From the NCBI GenBank assembly GCA_020633895.1, contig JACKCT010000002.1, forward strand, positions 248,001-312,000: DNA of 64,000 nt, read 5' to 3'. Below are positions 28,533 to 39,780 of the stretch, one piece after another. The notes beneath the pieces are model-generated. The model made no database searches. It saw only the letters and a list, made by a program, of their open reading frames with translations, and had not been told where the DNA came from. Each line of letters begins with the position of its first letter. Positions within the stretch are counted from its first letter, which is position 1. A program made the translations under genes and the position numbers. Source of the stretch: Deltaproteobacteria bacterium. Its GTDB lineage: Bacteria; Lernaellota; Lernaellaia; JACKCT01.

Positions 28533-29180
28533 ATGCGGTTGATTCTTCTTGGCGGACCCGGGGCCGGTAAAGGAACCCAGGCGAAGATTCTCACCGAGAA
28601 AGAAGGGATCCCGCAGATCTCCACCGGCGACATGCTTCGCTCGGCGATCAAGGCGCAGACGGAAATGGGCCTGGCCGCCAAGAAGTTCATGGACGCCGGG
28701 CAGCTCGTGCCCGACGAGGTGGTTATCGGCCTGATCCGCGACCGCCTGGGCGAGGACGACGCCAAGGGCGGCTTTATCCTCGACGGCTTCCCCCGGACCA
28801 CGGCCCAGGCCGACGCCCTGGGCGAGTTGCTCGAGAAGCTGGAGATGCCGCTGGACGCCGCGGTGTCCATCGAGGTGGACGACGAGGAGCTGGTCTCCCG
28901 TCTGACCGGGCGCCTGACCTGCGCGAATTGCGGCGCCATGTATCACAAGGTCAACAACCCGCCCAAGCTGGCGGGCGTGTGCGACAAATGCGGCTCGAAC
29001 GAGCTGATCGTTCGGGACGACGACAAGGAAGAGACGATCCGCAAGCGCCTGGCGACGTACCATGATCAGACGTCGCCGCTGATCGATTACTACGACGGCA
29101 AGGGCCTGCTCAAGCGGATTTCGGGGATCGGGACGATCGATGAAATTCAGCAACGACTCCGGGAAGCGGTGGGTGCCTAA
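28533..29180 (+). CDS. adk: Adenylate kinase with zinc LID
   Basis: 215 residues: P-loop GGPGAGKGTQ (about 7-16), AMP-binding STGDMLR, DGFPRT, and a long LID with four cysteines (C130, C133, C150, C153) that should hold zinc. It interconverts ATP+AMP and 2 ADP. The ATG at 28533 has GGGGTG 7 nt before it. Its end overlaps the upstream in-frame extension of map. Confidence 0.97.
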   Translation: MRLILLGGPGAGKGTQAKILTEKEGIPQISTGDMLRSAIKAQTEMGLAAKKFMDAGQLVPDEVVIGLIRDRLGEDDAKGGFILDGFPRTTAQADALGELLEKLEMPLDAAVSIEVDDEELVSRLTGRLTCANCGAMYHKVNNPPKLAGVCDKCGSNELIVRDDDKEETIRKRLATYHDQTSPLIDYYDGKGLLKRISGIGTIDEIQQRLREAVGA

Positions 29181-29184
29181 GGTG

Positions 29185-29964
29185 ATGGCCGGCGGCATTC
29201 AGCTCAAAAGCTCGGAGGAAATCGAGGCCATGTACCGGGCCAATCAGGTCGTCGCCGAATGCCTCCAGCGCATTGGCGAGGCCGTCAAACCCGGGGTCAC
29301 GACCGCCGACCTGGACGTCATCGGTCACGAAGTGCTCAAAAAACACGGCGCCAAAAGCGCGTTTTTGGGCTACCCGAACCCGTCGGGCGGCAAGGCCTTC
29401 CCGGCGACGGTCTGCACCAGCGTGAACGACGAGATCGTCCACGGCATCCCGTCCCGGGCGACGGTCCTCAAGGACGGGGACATCGTAAGCTGCGATTTCG
29501 GCGTCATCCTGGACGGATGGGTCGGCGATTCGGCGGTGACGTTCCCGGTGGGCGAGGTGTCCGAAAACGCCAAGCGTCTGCTGGACGTGACGAGGCGCAG
29601 CCTGGCCGCCGCGATCGAGCAGGTCCGGGTGGGCAACCGTCTGGGCGATGTGTCCCACGCGGTGCAGGAAGTGGCCGAGGCCGAGGGATTCGGCGTGGTC
29701 ACGGATTTTGTCGGCCACGGCGTGGGCCGAAAGATGCACGAACCGCCCCAGGTCCCCAATGTGGGACGGCCCGGAACCGGGGTGCGTCTGCAGGCGGGGA
29801 TGGTGCTGGCCATCGAGCCGATGATCAACGAAGGAACGCCGGATGTCCGCACTTTGGCCGATGGGTGGACAGCCGTGACCTTTGACCATAAGCTATCGGC
29901 CCATTTTGAGCACTCGGTGGCCGTGACCTCCGAGGGCCCAAGGGTGCTGTCCGCCTGGTCGTAA
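29185..29964 (+). CDS. map: Methionine aminopeptidase, type I
   Basis: 259 residues. Metal ligands are all visible: two Asp in [14 protein letters not shown], His in [12 protein letters not shown], Glu in AIEPMINEG and Glu in [10 protein letters not shown]. It removes initiator Met from nascent proteins. The start is uncertain: the ATG at 29185 follows the adk stop by 4 nt; an ATG at 29140 inside adk would add 15 residues with no family match. infA, often next, is absent. Confidence 0.95.
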   Translation: MAGGIQLKSSEEIEAMYRANQVVAECLQRIGEAVKPGVTTADLDVIGHEVLKKHGAKSAFLGYPNPSGGKAFPATVCTSVNDEIVHGIPSRATVLKDGDIVSCDFGVILDGWVGDSAVTFPVGEVSENAKRLLDVTRRSLAAAIEQVRVGNRLGDVSHAVQEVAEAEGFGVVTDFVGHGVGRKMHEPPQVPNVGRPGTGVRLQAGMVLAIEPMINEGTPDVRTLADGWTAVTFDHKLSAHFEHSVAVTSEGPRVLSAWS

Positions 29965-29993
29965 AGACTGGGGCGGCTTCTAGGAGAACGACG

Positions 29994-30107
29994 ATGAAAG
30001 TCCGTGCTTCCGTCAAACGACGATGCGACAAATGCAAGATCGTGCGCCGCAAGGGTGTGGTGCGTGTGATCTGCCCCATCAAGAAACACAAGCAGCGCCA
30101 AGGCTGA
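29994..30107 (+). CDS. rpmJ: 50S ribosomal protein L36
   Basis: 37 residues: [36 protein letters not shown]. Three Cys and one His give the zinc-binding form of L36. TAGGAGAACGACG gives a strong ribosome binding site. It lies between map and rpsM with no infA. Confidence 0.96.
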   Translation: MKVRASVKRRCDKCKIVRRKGVVRVICPIKKHKQRQG

Positions 30108-30125
30108 TTGATCGGAGATTTTGCG

Positions 30126-30494
30126 ATGCCTCGTATCGCCGGTGTGGACATTCCGAATGACAAGCGCGTCGTCGTGGCGCTGACCTATATCTATGGGATC
30201 GGCCCGACCACCAGCAAGAAGATCCTCTCCCAGGTGAACGTGGACGAGAACGTCCGCGCCGGGCAGCTCACCGACGAGGAGGTCGCCAAGATCCGTCGTT
30301 ACATCGACGAGACGCAGAAGGTGGAAGGCGACCTGCGCAAGGAAGTGTCCATGAACATCAAGCGCTACATGGACCTAGGCTCCTACAAGGGCCTGCGCCA
30401 TCGTCGCGGCTTGCCCGTCAACGGACAGCGCACCAGCACCAACGCCCGCACGCGCAAGGGTCCCAAGCGCGCCGCGATCAAGAAGAAGAAGTAA
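30126..30494 (+). CDS. rpsM: 30S ribosomal protein S13
   Basis: 122 residues: [43 protein letters not shown], and the basic C-terminal tail [23 protein letters not shown] reaching the P site. First gene of the alpha segment. Confidence 0.98.
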   Translation: MPRIAGVDIPNDKRVVVALTYIYGIGPTTSKKILSQVNVDENVRAGQLTDEEVAKIRRYIDETQKVEGDLRKEVSMNIKRYMDLGSYKGLRHRRGLPVNGQRTSTNARTRKGPKRAAIKKKK

Positions 30495-30551
30495 GTTCCG
30501 ATTCGCGCGCCTTCAGGTTAAGGCCCGCGCGATCATGGGAAGGGTACAAGC

Positions 30552-30941
30552 ATGGCCAAAGCCAAACGGGTGAGTTCCAAGGCGGTCAAGAAGAACATCC
30601 CCTCGGGAATCGCCCACATTCAGTCGAGCTTCAACAACACGTTGGTGACGTTCACCGACCTGGCGGGCAACACGGTGTGCTGGTCGTCGGCCGGCGCGGT
30701 CGGCTTCAAGGGCAGCCGCAAGTCCACGCCCTATGCCGCTCAGATGGCCGCCGAGGACGCCTCGCGCAAGGCCCAGGAGCACGGCATGAAGCAGGTCAAC
30801 GTGTTGGTCAAGGGGCCGGGTTCGGGCCGGGAGGCCGCTCTGCGCGCCATCCTGTCCTCGGGCTTCAAGGTCAACCTGATCAAGGACGTCACGCCGGTCA
30901 TGCACAACGGCTGCCGTCCGCCCAAGCGCCGCCGCGTCTGA
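30552..30941 (+). CDS. rpsK: 30S ribosomal protein S11
   Basis: 129 residues: [43 protein letters not shown], and the C-terminal [18 protein letters not shown]. The next gene is usually rpsD, but here only 133 nt separate it from rpoA. Confidence 0.98.
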   Translation: MAKAKRVSSKAVKKNIPSGIAHIQSSFNNTLVTFTDLAGNTVCWSSAGAVGFKGSRKSTPYAAQMAAEDASRKAQEHGMKQVNVLVKGPGSGREAALRAILSSGFKVNLIKDVTPVMHNGCRPPKRRRV

Positions 30942-31074
30942 CGCGAAGGCGTGGTGAGGAATCGAACGAGGGCCGCGATGTCGGCTCTCTTCGCCGTTTT
31001 CGACAGCGACAAAAGTTCCCGAGCAACGGCGTTCCGATCGCAAATTCGCGGTCGACGCCCGGAGGATACAACGC

Positions 31075-32091
31075 ATGTATAAAGTGTGGCGCGATCTGAT
31101 CCGACCCCGAAAGATCACCGTGGAAAAAGGCGACTCGCCCGAGACCTATGGTCGCTTCGTGGCCGAGCCCCTGGAGCGCGGCTTCGGGCAGACCCTGGGC
31201 AATTCGCTGCGCCGCGTGCTGTTGTCCACGTTGCCGGGCGCGGCGATCATTTCCGCCCGGTTCGAGGGCATCAGCCATGAGTTCTCGACCATCCCGGGCG
31301 TCAAGGAAGATGTCACCGACATCATCCTCAATCTCAAGCAAGTGCGTCTGAAGATGCATTCCGACGCGATCGAGACGCTGCATCTCAAGAAGTCGGGCGA
31401 AGGCGTCGTCACCGCCGGCGATATCACCGGCCCGGCCTCGGTGGAGATCCTCAACAAGGATCTGGTCATCGCCCACCTGGCCAAGGACGCGTCCATCGAC
31501 TGCGAACTGACCTGCAAGCTCGGCCGCGGCTATGTCGCCTCCGAGATGCACCGCGGTTCCGAGGAAGAGTCGACGATCGGCACGATCCTGCTCGACGCCC
31601 TGTTCGGCCCGGTGGTCAAGTGCAACTATCAAGTCACCAACGCCCGCGTCGGTCGTCGCACCGACTTTGACCGCCTCAACCTGGAGGTCTGGACCGACGG
31701 CTCCATCACCCCCGAGGACGCGGTCGCCGTGGCCGCCAAGGTGATGAAGGAGCAGTTGACGGTCTTCATCAACTTCGAGGAAGAGGACGAGCCCTACTAC
31801 GACGAGTTCGAGGAAGAAGAGGACGACGTCGAACTCAACGAAAACCTCTATCGCCGGGTCGACGAGTTGGACCTGTCCGTGCGGGCGGCCAACTGCCTGC
31901 GCAACGCGAATATTCGCTACATCGGCGAGTTCGTGCAGAAGACCGAGGCGGAGATGCTCAAGACCAAGAACTTCGGTCGCAAGAGCCTCAACGAGATCAA
32001 GGAAGTCCTGGCCGAGATGGGCCTGTCGCTGGGCATGAAACTGCGCAACTGGCATCCGCCCGAAGAGGACGTGGAGCAGGAATCCGTCTAA
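31075..32091 (+). CDS. rpoA: DNA-directed RNA polymerase subunit alpha
   Basis: 338 residues. N-terminal dimerisation domain with [26 protein letters not shown]-terminal domain with [38 protein letters not shown], which binds UP elements and activators. The interdomain linker is strongly acidic ([17 protein letters not shown]), in line with acidic tails on beta and beta'. The ATG has GGAGG 10 nt upstream. Confidence 0.98.
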   Translation: MYKVWRDLIRPRKITVEKGDSPETYGRFVAEPLERGFGQTLGNSLRRVLLSTLPGAAIISARFEGISHEFSTIPGVKEDVTDIILNLKQVRLKMHSDAIETLHLKKSGEGVVTAGDITGPASVEILNKDLVIAHLAKDASIDCELTCKLGRGYVASEMHRGSEEESTIGTILLDALFGPVVKCNYQVTNARVGRRTDFDRLNLEVWTDGSITPEDAVAVAAKVMKEQLTVFINFEEEDEPYYDEFEEEEDDVELNENLYRRVDELDLSVRAANCLRNANIRYIGEFVQKTEAEMLKTKNFGRKSLNEIKEVLAEMGLSLGMKLRNWHPPEEDVEQESV

Positions 32092-32186
32092 CGGCGGAAC
32101 CGATATTCGATAACCGAGCACACACTCCATGAACCCGGCGCGCCGCGAGACGGCGCGAAAAGCCGGGCGAGAGATGAGAGCCGATC

Positions 32187-32849
32187 ATGAGACACCTGAA
32201 TAGCTACCGGCAACTGGGACGCAACAGCAGCCATCGCAAGGCGATGTTCCGCAATATGGCCACCAGCCTGCTGGCGACCGAGGACGAGCGCATCCGCACC
32301 ACCGAGGCCAAGGCCAAGGAGCTGCGCCGCGTGGTGGAGCGCCTGATCACGTTGGGCAAACGTTATCACGCCCTGGGCGAAGCCGGCGAGGACAAGGCGA
32401 TTGCCGCCAAGAAGCTGCATCTGCATCGTCAGGCGCTGGCGTATCTGCACGACAAGAAAGCCGTCGAGCGCGCGCTGACCATTCTGGCCGCTCGCTACGA
32501 AGAGCGCCCCGGCGGATACACGCGCATCATCAAGGTCGGCAGCCGGGTCGGCGATTCGGCCCCCATGGCGATTATCGAGCTGATCCCCGAGGACGAACCG
32601 GCCAAAAGCGACGAGAAGAAGACCCGTCGCCGCCGCAGCCGTCGTCGCGGAGCCGAGACCGCCGGCGCCACGCAGGCCCCCGCGCCCAAGGCGACGGCCC
32701 CGGCCCCGGCCGAGGAGCCCGTGGCCGCCGACGAGCCGGTTGAAGAGGTCGCGGCCGAGGAGACGGCGGCTGAAGACACGGCCGTCGAGGAAACCGCCGC
32801 CGAGGCTCCCGTCGAGGAAGCCGGGACCGACGAGGAAAAGCCCGAGTAA
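32187..32849 (+). CDS. rplQ: 50S ribosomal protein L17 with long C-terminal tail
   Basis: 220 residues, nearly double the usual ~120. Residues 1-~118 are canonical L17 ([44 protein letters not shown]). The rest is low complexity: a basic patch ([14 protein letters not shown]), an Ala/Pro stretch, then a Glu/Ala-rich acidic tail. Last gene of the ribosomal cluster; a terminator follows. Confidence 0.97.
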   Translation: MRHLNSYRQLGRNSSHRKAMFRNMATSLLATEDERIRTTEAKAKELRRVVERLITLGKRYHALGEAGEDKAIAAKKLHLHRQALAYLHDKKAVERALTILAARYEERPGGYTRIIKVGSRVGDSAPMAIIELIPEDEPAKSDEKKTRRRRSRRRGAETAGATQAPAPKATAPAPAEEPVAADEPVEEVAAEETAAEDTAVEETAAEAPVEEAGTDEEKPE

Positions 32850-32884
32850 CGTCGAGGCCGCTTTTTCTCGAATGATCGAAAACC

Positions 32885-32909
32885 AAGGGGGCCTCGCGCC
32901 TCCTTTTTT
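32885..32909 (+). terminator. Intrinsic terminator after rplQ
   Basis: AAGGGGGC, loop CTCGC, GCCTCCTT (8 bp, one G-T pair), running into TTTTTTC. Ends the 32-kb cluster. Confidence 0.8.
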
Positions 32910-32966
32910 CGTTCATGCGTCGATTCGCGTGAGTGTTTCCGGGCGAGTTTTTGTGCGTTCGTCACC

Positions 32967-32995
32967 TTGTCGACGACTTGGCGCGAACCTATGAT
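32967..32995 (+). promoter_or_regulatory. Sigma70-type promoter upstream of the tlpA-like gene
   Basis: TTGTCG, 17-bp spacer, TATGAT. The -10 matches five of six consensus bases. Start of transcription would be near 33002, about 60 nt before the coding start. Confidence 0.5.
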
Positions 32996-33062
32996 AGCGC
33001 CGCGTGTCTTACCGGGAGACAAGTCCCGGCGCGCGGACCGGGCAAAGTAAGGAGAGATCCCA

Positions 33063-33602
33063 TTGGCGGAGAATGCCAACAATCGCCTGCTGGTCGTCAT
33101 GTTCGTCGCCTTCGCGGCGATTTTGTACGCGGCGATTTTCATGACCGGCGGCGGGCAGACGCCGATGACCGAGCGTCGCCCGGCCAAGGACTTCACCCTC
33201 ACCGACCTATCCGGACGCACCGTCTCCCTGTCCGACTACAAGGGCAAGGTCGTCTTTCTCAATTTCTGGGCGACCTGGTGCGGACCGTGCCGCCGGGAGA
33301 TGCCCGAAATCCAGAGCCTGCATCGCAAGATGGACCCGGAGAAGTTCGCCGTCGTGACCGTCTCGGTGGACCAGGGCGGCCGGGAGGATGTGGTCAACTT
33401 CCTTAACGCCCGGCAACTCGACGTGCCCGTCCTGCTCGATCCCGAAAGCCGAACCCCGGTGCAATACGGCATCACGGCCTTCCCCGAGACGTTTCTGATC
33501 GACAAATCCGGGCAGATGGTCGAACGCTTCATCGGGCCGCGCCACTGGCTGGAAGAAAACTTCCTCGAACGTTACCGTGAGTTAATCGACGAAAAGATCT
33601 GA
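33063..33602 (+). CDS. Membrane-anchored TlpA/ResA-like thioredoxin
   Basis: 179 residues from a TTG start with AAGGAG 8 nt upstream. An N-terminal membrane anchor (about 9-27) is followed by an AhpC/TSA-Redoxin fold: DFTLTDLSGRTVSLSDYKGKVVFLNFWATWCGPC with the active-site W72-C-G-P-C76, and the cis-Pro region AFPETFLIDKSGQ. Such proteins reduce disulfides outside the cytoplasm, often for cytochrome c maturation; the true substrate is unknown here. It is a monocistronic unit, flanked by a promoter and a terminator. Confidence 0.9.
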   Translation: MAENANNRLLVVMFVAFAAILYAAIFMTGGGQTPMTERRPAKDFTLTDLSGRTVSLSDYKGKVVFLNFWATWCGPCRREMPEIQSLHRKMDPEKFAVVTVSVDQGGREDVVNFLNARQLDVPVLLDPESRTPVQYGITAFPETFLIDKSGQMVERFIGPRHWLEENFLERYRELIDEKI

Positions 33603-33647
33603 TTCCGGACGCGGGGAAGGGCTCCTTCGCGGGGCCTTCCAGCGCCT

Positions 33648-33674
33648 GATCGGACGCCGGTCATTTTTCTTTTT
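33648..33674 (+). terminator. Intrinsic terminator after the tlpA-like gene
   Basis: GATCGG, loop ACG, CCGGTC (6 bp, one G-T pair) then ATTTTTCTTTTT. Another, weaker stem (GAAGG...CCTTC) lies just upstream. Confidence 0.7.
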
Positions 33675-33782
33675 CCAAGCTCTCAAGTATTCGCCATAAT
33701 ATCTCGATATTTATTGATTAGCAGCGCGAACGCGATTTCAAGACGACGCCGTAAGGCTCAGGGATTCCTTGTCAGGCCCGAC

Positions 33783-33812
33783 TTGACAGGCGTTGACCGG
33801 ACGCTTTAGGGT
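33783..33812 (+). promoter_or_regulatory. Candidate promoter for pilB
   Basis: TTGACA at 33783-33788, 18-bp spacer, TAGGGT at 33807-33812. The -35 is consensus, the -10 weak. It is the best match in the 273-nt gap before pilB. Confidence 0.35.
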
Positions 33813-33875
33813 ATCTTGGACGCAAAAGCGAGCAACAGCGCCGCGTGATCTCACGCAAGGCGGAGGTATCTTCAA

Positions 33876-35615
33876 ATGGCGAATTCCAACGACGGCGGCG
33901 GTGGCGGCAGCACCGATCGTCTCGGCGAACTTCTGGTACAAGAGGACCTCATCAGCCCCAATCAGCTCGAAACGGCCCTGGCCGAGCAAAAGGTCTCGGG
34001 CGGCCGATTGAGCTACCATCTTTCCCGGTTGGGCTACCTGGAAGAGTCCGAACTGGCCGACATTCTGTCCCGCCAGTACGGCGTTCCGTCGATCAATCTG
34101 TCTGAATTCACGATTGATCCCGAGGTCATCAAACTCGTTCCCCAGGACATCGCGGAAAAATACAAGCTGATCCCGATTTCCCGGGCCGATAACTCCCTGA
34201 TCGTCGCCATGGTCGATCCGTCGAACATTCTGGCCATCGACGACATCAAGTTCCTGACCGGCTATTCGGTCGAGGCGGTCGTGGCCACCGAAGACTCGAT
34301 CATGAACTCGATCGAGAAGTACTACGACACCACCGAAGCCAATCTGGAAGACATCGAGGATATGTTCGGCGAGTTCGAGGATGACGACATCGAGGTCATC
34401 AGCGCCGAGGAAGACGTCAACTACGCCGAATTGGAACAGGCCTCCGAGGACGCGCCGGTCGTCAAGCTGGTGAACCTGATCCTCACCGACGCCATCAAGA
34501 AGGGCGCCTCGGACATCCACGTGGAGCCCTACGAAAAAAGCTTCCGCGTGCGCTACCGCATCGACGGCGTGCTGCACAAAGTGATGGACCCGCCGCGCAA
34601 GCTGCAAAACGCCATCACCTCCCGTCTGAAGATTATGTCCGAACTGGACATCGCCGAGCGCCGCCTGCCTCAGGACGGTCGTATCCGCCTGAAGACCGGC
34701 AAGGGCAAGGAGATGGACTTTCGTGTCTCGTGCCTGCCGACGGTCAACGGCGAAAAGGTCGTCCTCCGACTTCTGGACAAGGACAACCTGCAGCTCGACA
34801 TGACCAAGCTGGGCTTCGAGGAGCAGCCCCTCAAGCTGTTCAAGGACGCCATCCACAAGCCGTTCGGCATGGTGCTGGTGACGGGCCCGACCGGTTCGGG
34901 TAAGACCACCACGCTCTACTCGGCCCTCCAGGAACTCAATCAGATCACCGAGAACATCTCCACCGCGGAGGACCCGGTCGAATACACCCTCAAGGGCATC
35001 AACCAGGTCCAGATGCACGACTCCATCGGCCTGAACTTCGCCGCGGCCCTGCGCTCCTTCCTGCGCCAGGATCCGGACGTGGTCATGGTCGGTGAGATTC
35101 GCGACTTCGAAACGGCGGAAATCGCGGTCAAGGCCGCTCTGACCGGTCATATGGTGCTCTCGACGCTCCATACCAACGACGCGCCCAGCACCGTGACCCG
35201 TCTGCTCAACATGGGTATCGAGCCTTTCCTGGTCACGGCCTCGTTGCAGCTCATCGCCGCTCAGCGTCTGGTGCGCAAGATCTGCGACAACTGCAAGGAG
35301 CCGATCGACATTTCGCCCCAGGTGCTCGTGGATCTGGGCATGAACGAAGAAGTGGCCCAGAGCGTCAAAGCGATGCACGGCGCCGGTTGCGCCAAGTGCT
35401 CCAAGACCGGCTACAAGGGCCGCATTGCTCTCTATGAGGTCATGCCGATTTACGAGGAGATCAAGGAGTTCGTCCTCAACGGCGCTTCGACCGCCGAGCT
35501 CAAGCGCGAGTCGATCCGTCTGGGGATGAAGACCATGCGTCAGGCCGGTCTGTCAAAATTGGAAGAGGGCATGACGACCGTCGACGAAATCGTCCGCGTC
35601 ACCGCCGCGGATTAA
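33876..35615 (+). CDS. pilB: Type IV pilus extension ATPase PilB
   Basis: 579 residues. The N-terminal MshEN/T2SSE_N domain carries two repeats (DRLGELLVQEDLIS and LSYHLSRLGYLEE), of the type that binds cyclic di-GMP in related ATPases. Then a short acidic linker, Walker A GPTGSGKTTTLYSAL (about 334-348), Asp box, Walker B FLRQDPDVVMVGEIRD and the zinc tetracysteine motif (CDNC...CAKC). It powers pilin polymerisation. First gene of a cluster ordered as in Myxococcus. Confidence 0.96.
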   Translation: MANSNDGGGGGSTDRLGELLVQEDLISPNQLETALAEQKVSGGRLSYHLSRLGYLEESELADILSRQYGVPSINLSEFTIDPEVIKLVPQDIAEKYKLIPISRADNSLIVAMVDPSNILAIDDIKFLTGYSVEAVVATEDSIMNSIEKYYDTTEANLEDIEDMFGEFEDDDIEVISAEEDVNYAELEQASEDAPVVKLVNLILTDAIKKGASDIHVEPYEKSFRVRYRIDGVLHKVMDPPRKLQNAITSRLKIMSELDIAERRLPQDGRIRLKTGKGKEMDFRVSCLPTVNGEKVVLRLLDKDNLQLDMTKLGFEEQPLKLFKDAIHKPFGMVLVTGPTGSGKTTTLYSALQELNQITENISTAEDPVEYTLKGINQVQMHDSIGLNFAAALRSFLRQDPDVVMVGEIRDFETAEIAVKAALTGHMVLSTLHTNDAPSTVTRLLNMGIEPFLVTASLQLIAAQRLVRKICDNCKEPIDISPQVLVDLGMNEEVAQSVKAMHGAGCAKCSKTGYKGRIALYEVMPIYEEIKEFVLNGASTAELKRESIRLGMKTMRQAGLSKLEEGMTTVDEIVRVTAAD

Positions 35616-35645
35616 GGCTCGACAAAATTGAAGGCAACGAAAAGC

Positions 35646-35680
35646 GCCCGGTTGTTTCGCGACGACCGGGCCTTTATTAT
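35646..35680 (+). terminator. Terminator-like hairpin between pilB and pilT
   Basis: GCCCGGTTGT, loop TTCGCG, ACGACCGGGC (10 bp, one wobble) followed by CTTTATTAT. The T-run is short, so read-through into pilT is likely. Confidence 0.6.
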
Positions 35681-35822
35681 CGACGCCTAAGTCAGGACAA
35701 CCCAAGGGAATCACGGCGAGTTCGACCGCCCCGGTCGGCGCCGGATGGCCTCGATATCGGACGCGCGGCGGCGCGGCCCGGAGTTTTCAACGCTCCTGCG
35801 TGAGCGGACGGGAGACGCAAAC

Positions 35823-36932
35823 TTGGTCGATCTGCATCAGCTTTTGAAGATCATGATCGAAAAAGGCGCCAGCGATCTGCATATCACCACCGGGTCGCCG
35901 CCCATGTTCCGCATTGACGGCCGCCTCCAACCGTTGAACATGCCCGCGCTCATGGCCGCGGATACCAAGCGCATCTGCTATTCGGTTCTCACCGATATGC
36001 AGCGCCATCATTTCGAAGAGGAAAACGAACTGGATCTGTCCTTCGGCGTGAAGGGCCTTTCGCGTTTTCGCGCCAACGTCTTCCGCCAGCGCGGCGCGGT
36101 GGCCGGCGCCTTCCGTGTGATCCCGTTCAAGACCTTCTCGTTCCAGGAACTCGGTCTGCCCGACGCGGTGGTCTCCCTGGTGGAAAAGCCTTCGGGCCTG
36201 TTCCTGGTCACGGGCACCACCGGTAGCGGTAAGTCCACCACCCTCACGTCGGTCATCGACCACATCAACACCACGCGCAATCAGCACATCATCACCCTGG
36301 AAGATCCGATCGAATACCTGCACGCCCACAAGGGCTGCCTGGTCAACCAGCGTGAAGTGCATTCGGATACCAAGTCCTTCGGCACGGCCCTGAAATACGT
36401 GCTGCGTCAGGATCCGGACGTGGTGCTGGTCGGCGAGATGCGCGACCTGGAGACGGTGGAGGCGGCGCTCAACATCGCCGAGACGGGGCATATGACCTTC
36501 GCCACGTTGCACACCTCCGGCGCCGTGCAGACGATCAACCGCATCATCGATCTGTTCCCGCCCCATCAGCAAAGCCAGGTGCGCGCCCTGCTGTCGTTCT
36601 GCCTGGAGGGCGTGATGTCCCAGCGGCTCATCCCCCGGGCCTCGGGCGTGGGCCGGGTGATCGCGGTGGAACTGCTGATTCCCAACACGGCCGTGCGCGC
36701 CCTTATCCGAGATGACAAAGTCCATCAAATTTACTCCCAAATGCAGATGGGCCAGAGCAAGTTCGGCATGCAGACCATGAATCAATCCTTGGCTTCTTTG
36801 TACCAACGTGGTTTAATTACGCTCAAAGATGCGTTTGGCAACTCCAGCGACCCGGATGAGCTGCAGAGCATCATTGAAGGCTCGATGAGCAAGAATGACG
36901 GTCGCAACAAGAACGACGGTCGTAACAAGTAG
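35823..36932 (+). CDS. pilT: Type IV pilus retraction ATPase PilT
   Basis: 369 residues from a TTG with GGAG at 35811-35814, giving the family N-terminus MVDLHQLLKIMIEKGASDLHIT. An in-frame ATG at 35745 would add 26 unconserved residues without a ribosome binding site. Walker A GTTGSGKSTTL (about residue 130), Walker B RQDPDVVLVGEMRD, and the AIRAL-like VRALIRDDK near the C-terminus are present. It disassembles pili for retraction. The protein ends in two copies of NDGRNK, an in-frame 18-bp tandem duplication. Confidence 0.95.
   Translation: MVDLHQLLKIMIEKGASDLHITTGSPPMFRIDGRLQPLNMPALMAADTKRICYSVLTDMQRHHFEEENELDLSFGVKGLSRFRANVFRQRGAVAGAFRVIPFKTFSFQELGLPDAVVSLVEKPSGLFLVTGTTGSGKSTTLTSVIDHINTTRNQHIITLEDPIEYLHAHKGCLVNQREVHSDTKSFGTALKYVLRQDPDVVLVGEMRDLETVEAALNIAETGHMTFATLHTSGAVQTINRIIDLFPPHQQSQVRALLSFCLEGVMSQRLIPRASGVGRVIAVELLIPNTAVRALIRDDKVHQIYSQMQMGQSKFGMQTMNQSLASLYQRGLITLKDAFGNSSDPDELQSIIEGSMSKNDGRNKNDGRNK
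36894..36929 (+). repeat. 18-bp tandem duplication at the pilT 3' end
   Basis: Two adjacent 18-bp units (36894-36911, 36912-36929) both encode NDGRNK and differ at two third-codon positions. This is a recent slippage-type extension of the PilT tail. Confidence 0.85.
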
Positions 36933-36995
36933 CAAACGTGTCCCTGTTGATGTCGGTCGGGTTCCCAGCGCCGGTCGACGCAAGGAGAAGCAGCA

Positions 36996-38207
<1,212 letters not shown>

Positions 38208-38230
38208 ACCTTCGAAACATCCGAAACCGC

Positions 38231-38270
38231 GAACGCCGATCCCGTCTTGGGATCGGCGTTCTTCATTTTG
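38231..38270 (+). terminator. Intrinsic terminator after pilC
   Basis: A perfect 13-bp stem (GAACGCCGATCCC, loop GTCTT, GGGATCGGCGTTC) followed by TTCATTTTG. Confidence 0.85.
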
Positions 38271-38491
38271 CCCACGGTCCGCCGCCGGATTGTGACGAGC
38301 AGTCATTTTTTGCTTGCCAAATTGCGCGGCATGTGAGTATATCCCTTACATAATTATTCTAATTATGGTTTCGATTTCGCGAGATTTTGGCGAAGGATCC
38401 CGTAGTCGTGCGCGGATCGCGACGAAATGGCCGTGCGTGAAAACCTGCCGGGCGGCCATTTCAGCTCGAACCCCGTCGAAAGGAGAGAACT

Positions 38492-39760
38492 ATGGCGGCT
38501 CATGAATCGGCGATCCCGGGAATTCGTCTACGACCGACTCCGGAGGCGGCCCATGCCGCGAAGGTCGCGTCGATCGCGGGAGGGGCGAATGTCGGCCTCG
38601 GAGCCGGCCGAAGTATCGACGAAAAGCTCGCCGTCATGGCCCGGCGACGCAAAATCAAACTCGCCAATGCCGGCGACGTCATCGCCGAGAGGCTGTCGTT
38701 CTCCTCGAAGGCATTGGGGCGAAGCACCGTTTCCCGCCGCTCGGTCATCGAGTTCCAGCGCGAGTTCGCCGCGATGGTCGAGGCGGGAGTTTCGATTCAA
38801 AACGCCCTCACCACCCTCGCGACGCAGTCCTCCGACACCCGCCTGTCCGCCGTGCTCCGTCGCGTCAATTTCGACATGCATTGCGGCGCGTCCCTTCCCG
38901 CCGCGATGGCCAAGCACAAAGGCGTATTCGGTCCGTTGGATATCGCCTCCATCGAGTCTTCCCCGGCGGCCGGCGAATTGGGCCAATGCCTCAAGCGCCT
39001 GGCCGACCACCACGAGCAAGGTCTGTGCATCCGGTCGATGACGAACAACATCAAGCACCATACGGCGTTCTTCGCGGCGGTTTCCTTCGTGGTCGCGATG
39101 GCTTTCCTGGGCTTCGTCATTCCTGTTTTTGAAGCGATGTTCGAGGACTTCGGTGGGCAACTCCCCGGCCCGACGCAGATGATCGTCGACCTCTTCGACC
39201 TGGTGTTGGATCATTGGTTTCTCTTGATCGTCGCCGCTGTCGGGACGGTCGTCGGCGTTTCTCGCCTTCTTCGCAACGAGCGCGTCGCTACCCTCGTCGA
39301 TGTCGTTCTGGACCGCATGCCGATTGTTGGGAAGGTGCGGCGCAATCTGGCGACGGCGAAATTCAGCGCCGAATTGCGGACCCTGACGGCCAATCGCGTT
39401 CCCATGCCCCAGGCGTTGATCATGGCCGCCGCCGCGTCCGACCATCTCAAATTCAAAAAAGCCGCCGCCGTCGCCCGGGCCGATGTCGAGCGGGGAATGC
39501 CCCTCGGCCAGGCCCTCGCTAAGACGCGTGCTTTTCCCGAGGACGTCTGCCGGACCATCCTGGCCGGCGAAGCCGCCGATGGATTGGAGAAGATGCTGAC
39601 GAATGTCACGCAGGCGTATGCCGAAAAGTGCGAATGGCAACTCGGTAGGATCACTGTGCTGATGGCGCCGACGTGGATGCTGGCTCTCGGTTTGGCGTTG
39701 GCTTTTGGACTGGTAAGTATGTACTTGCCCAACTTCAAGGTTGTTTCCGTTATTGGCTAA
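38492..39760 (+). CDS. Divergent PilC paralogue
   Basis: 422 residues with the T2SSF layout (EFQREFAAMVEAGVSIQNALTTL and FSAELRTLTANRVPMPQALIM). It shares islands with PilC: FVIPVFEAMFEDFGGQLPGPTQ mid-protein and SMYLPNFKVVSVIG at the end. The N-terminal ~80 residues are unlike PilC. The helical-domain motifs are altered (Val-Ser, Val-Pro-Met for Leu-Pro-Leu, Val-Pro-Ile). It has its own spacer (284 nt, AT-rich near 38310-38370) and terminator. It may be a regulatory or alternative platform protein. Confidence 0.88.
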   Translation: MAAHESAIPGIRLRPTPEAAHAAKVASIAGGANVGLGAGRSIDEKLAVMARRRKIKLANAGDVIAERLSFSSKALGRSTVSRRSVIEFQREFAAMVEAGVSIQNALTTLATQSSDTRLSAVLRRVNFDMHCGASLPAAMAKHKGVFGPLDIASIESSPAAGELGQCLKRLADHHEQGLCIRSMTNNIKHHTAFFAAVSFVVAMAFLGFVIPVFEAMFEDFGGQLPGPTQMIVDLFDLVLDHWFLLIVAAVGTVVGVSRLLRNERVATLVDVVLDRMPIVGKVRRNLATAKFSAELRTLTANRVPMPQALIMAAAASDHLKFKKAAAVARADVERGMPLGQALAKTRAFPEDVCRTILAGEAADGLEKMLTNVTQAYAEKCEWQLGRITVLMAPTWMLALGLALAFGLVSMYLPNFKVVSVIG

Positions 39761-39780
39761 AGCCCCCCACCACGCCACTC

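Noticed and set aside
26424-29198. 924-codon open frame antisense to rpmD-rplO-secY-adk
   Set aside because: Crosses four well-supported genes; composition is typical of antisense shadow.
38310-38370. Sigma54 promoter upstream of the second pilC
   Set aside because: TTGCCAAATTGC lacks the GG-N10-GC spacing.
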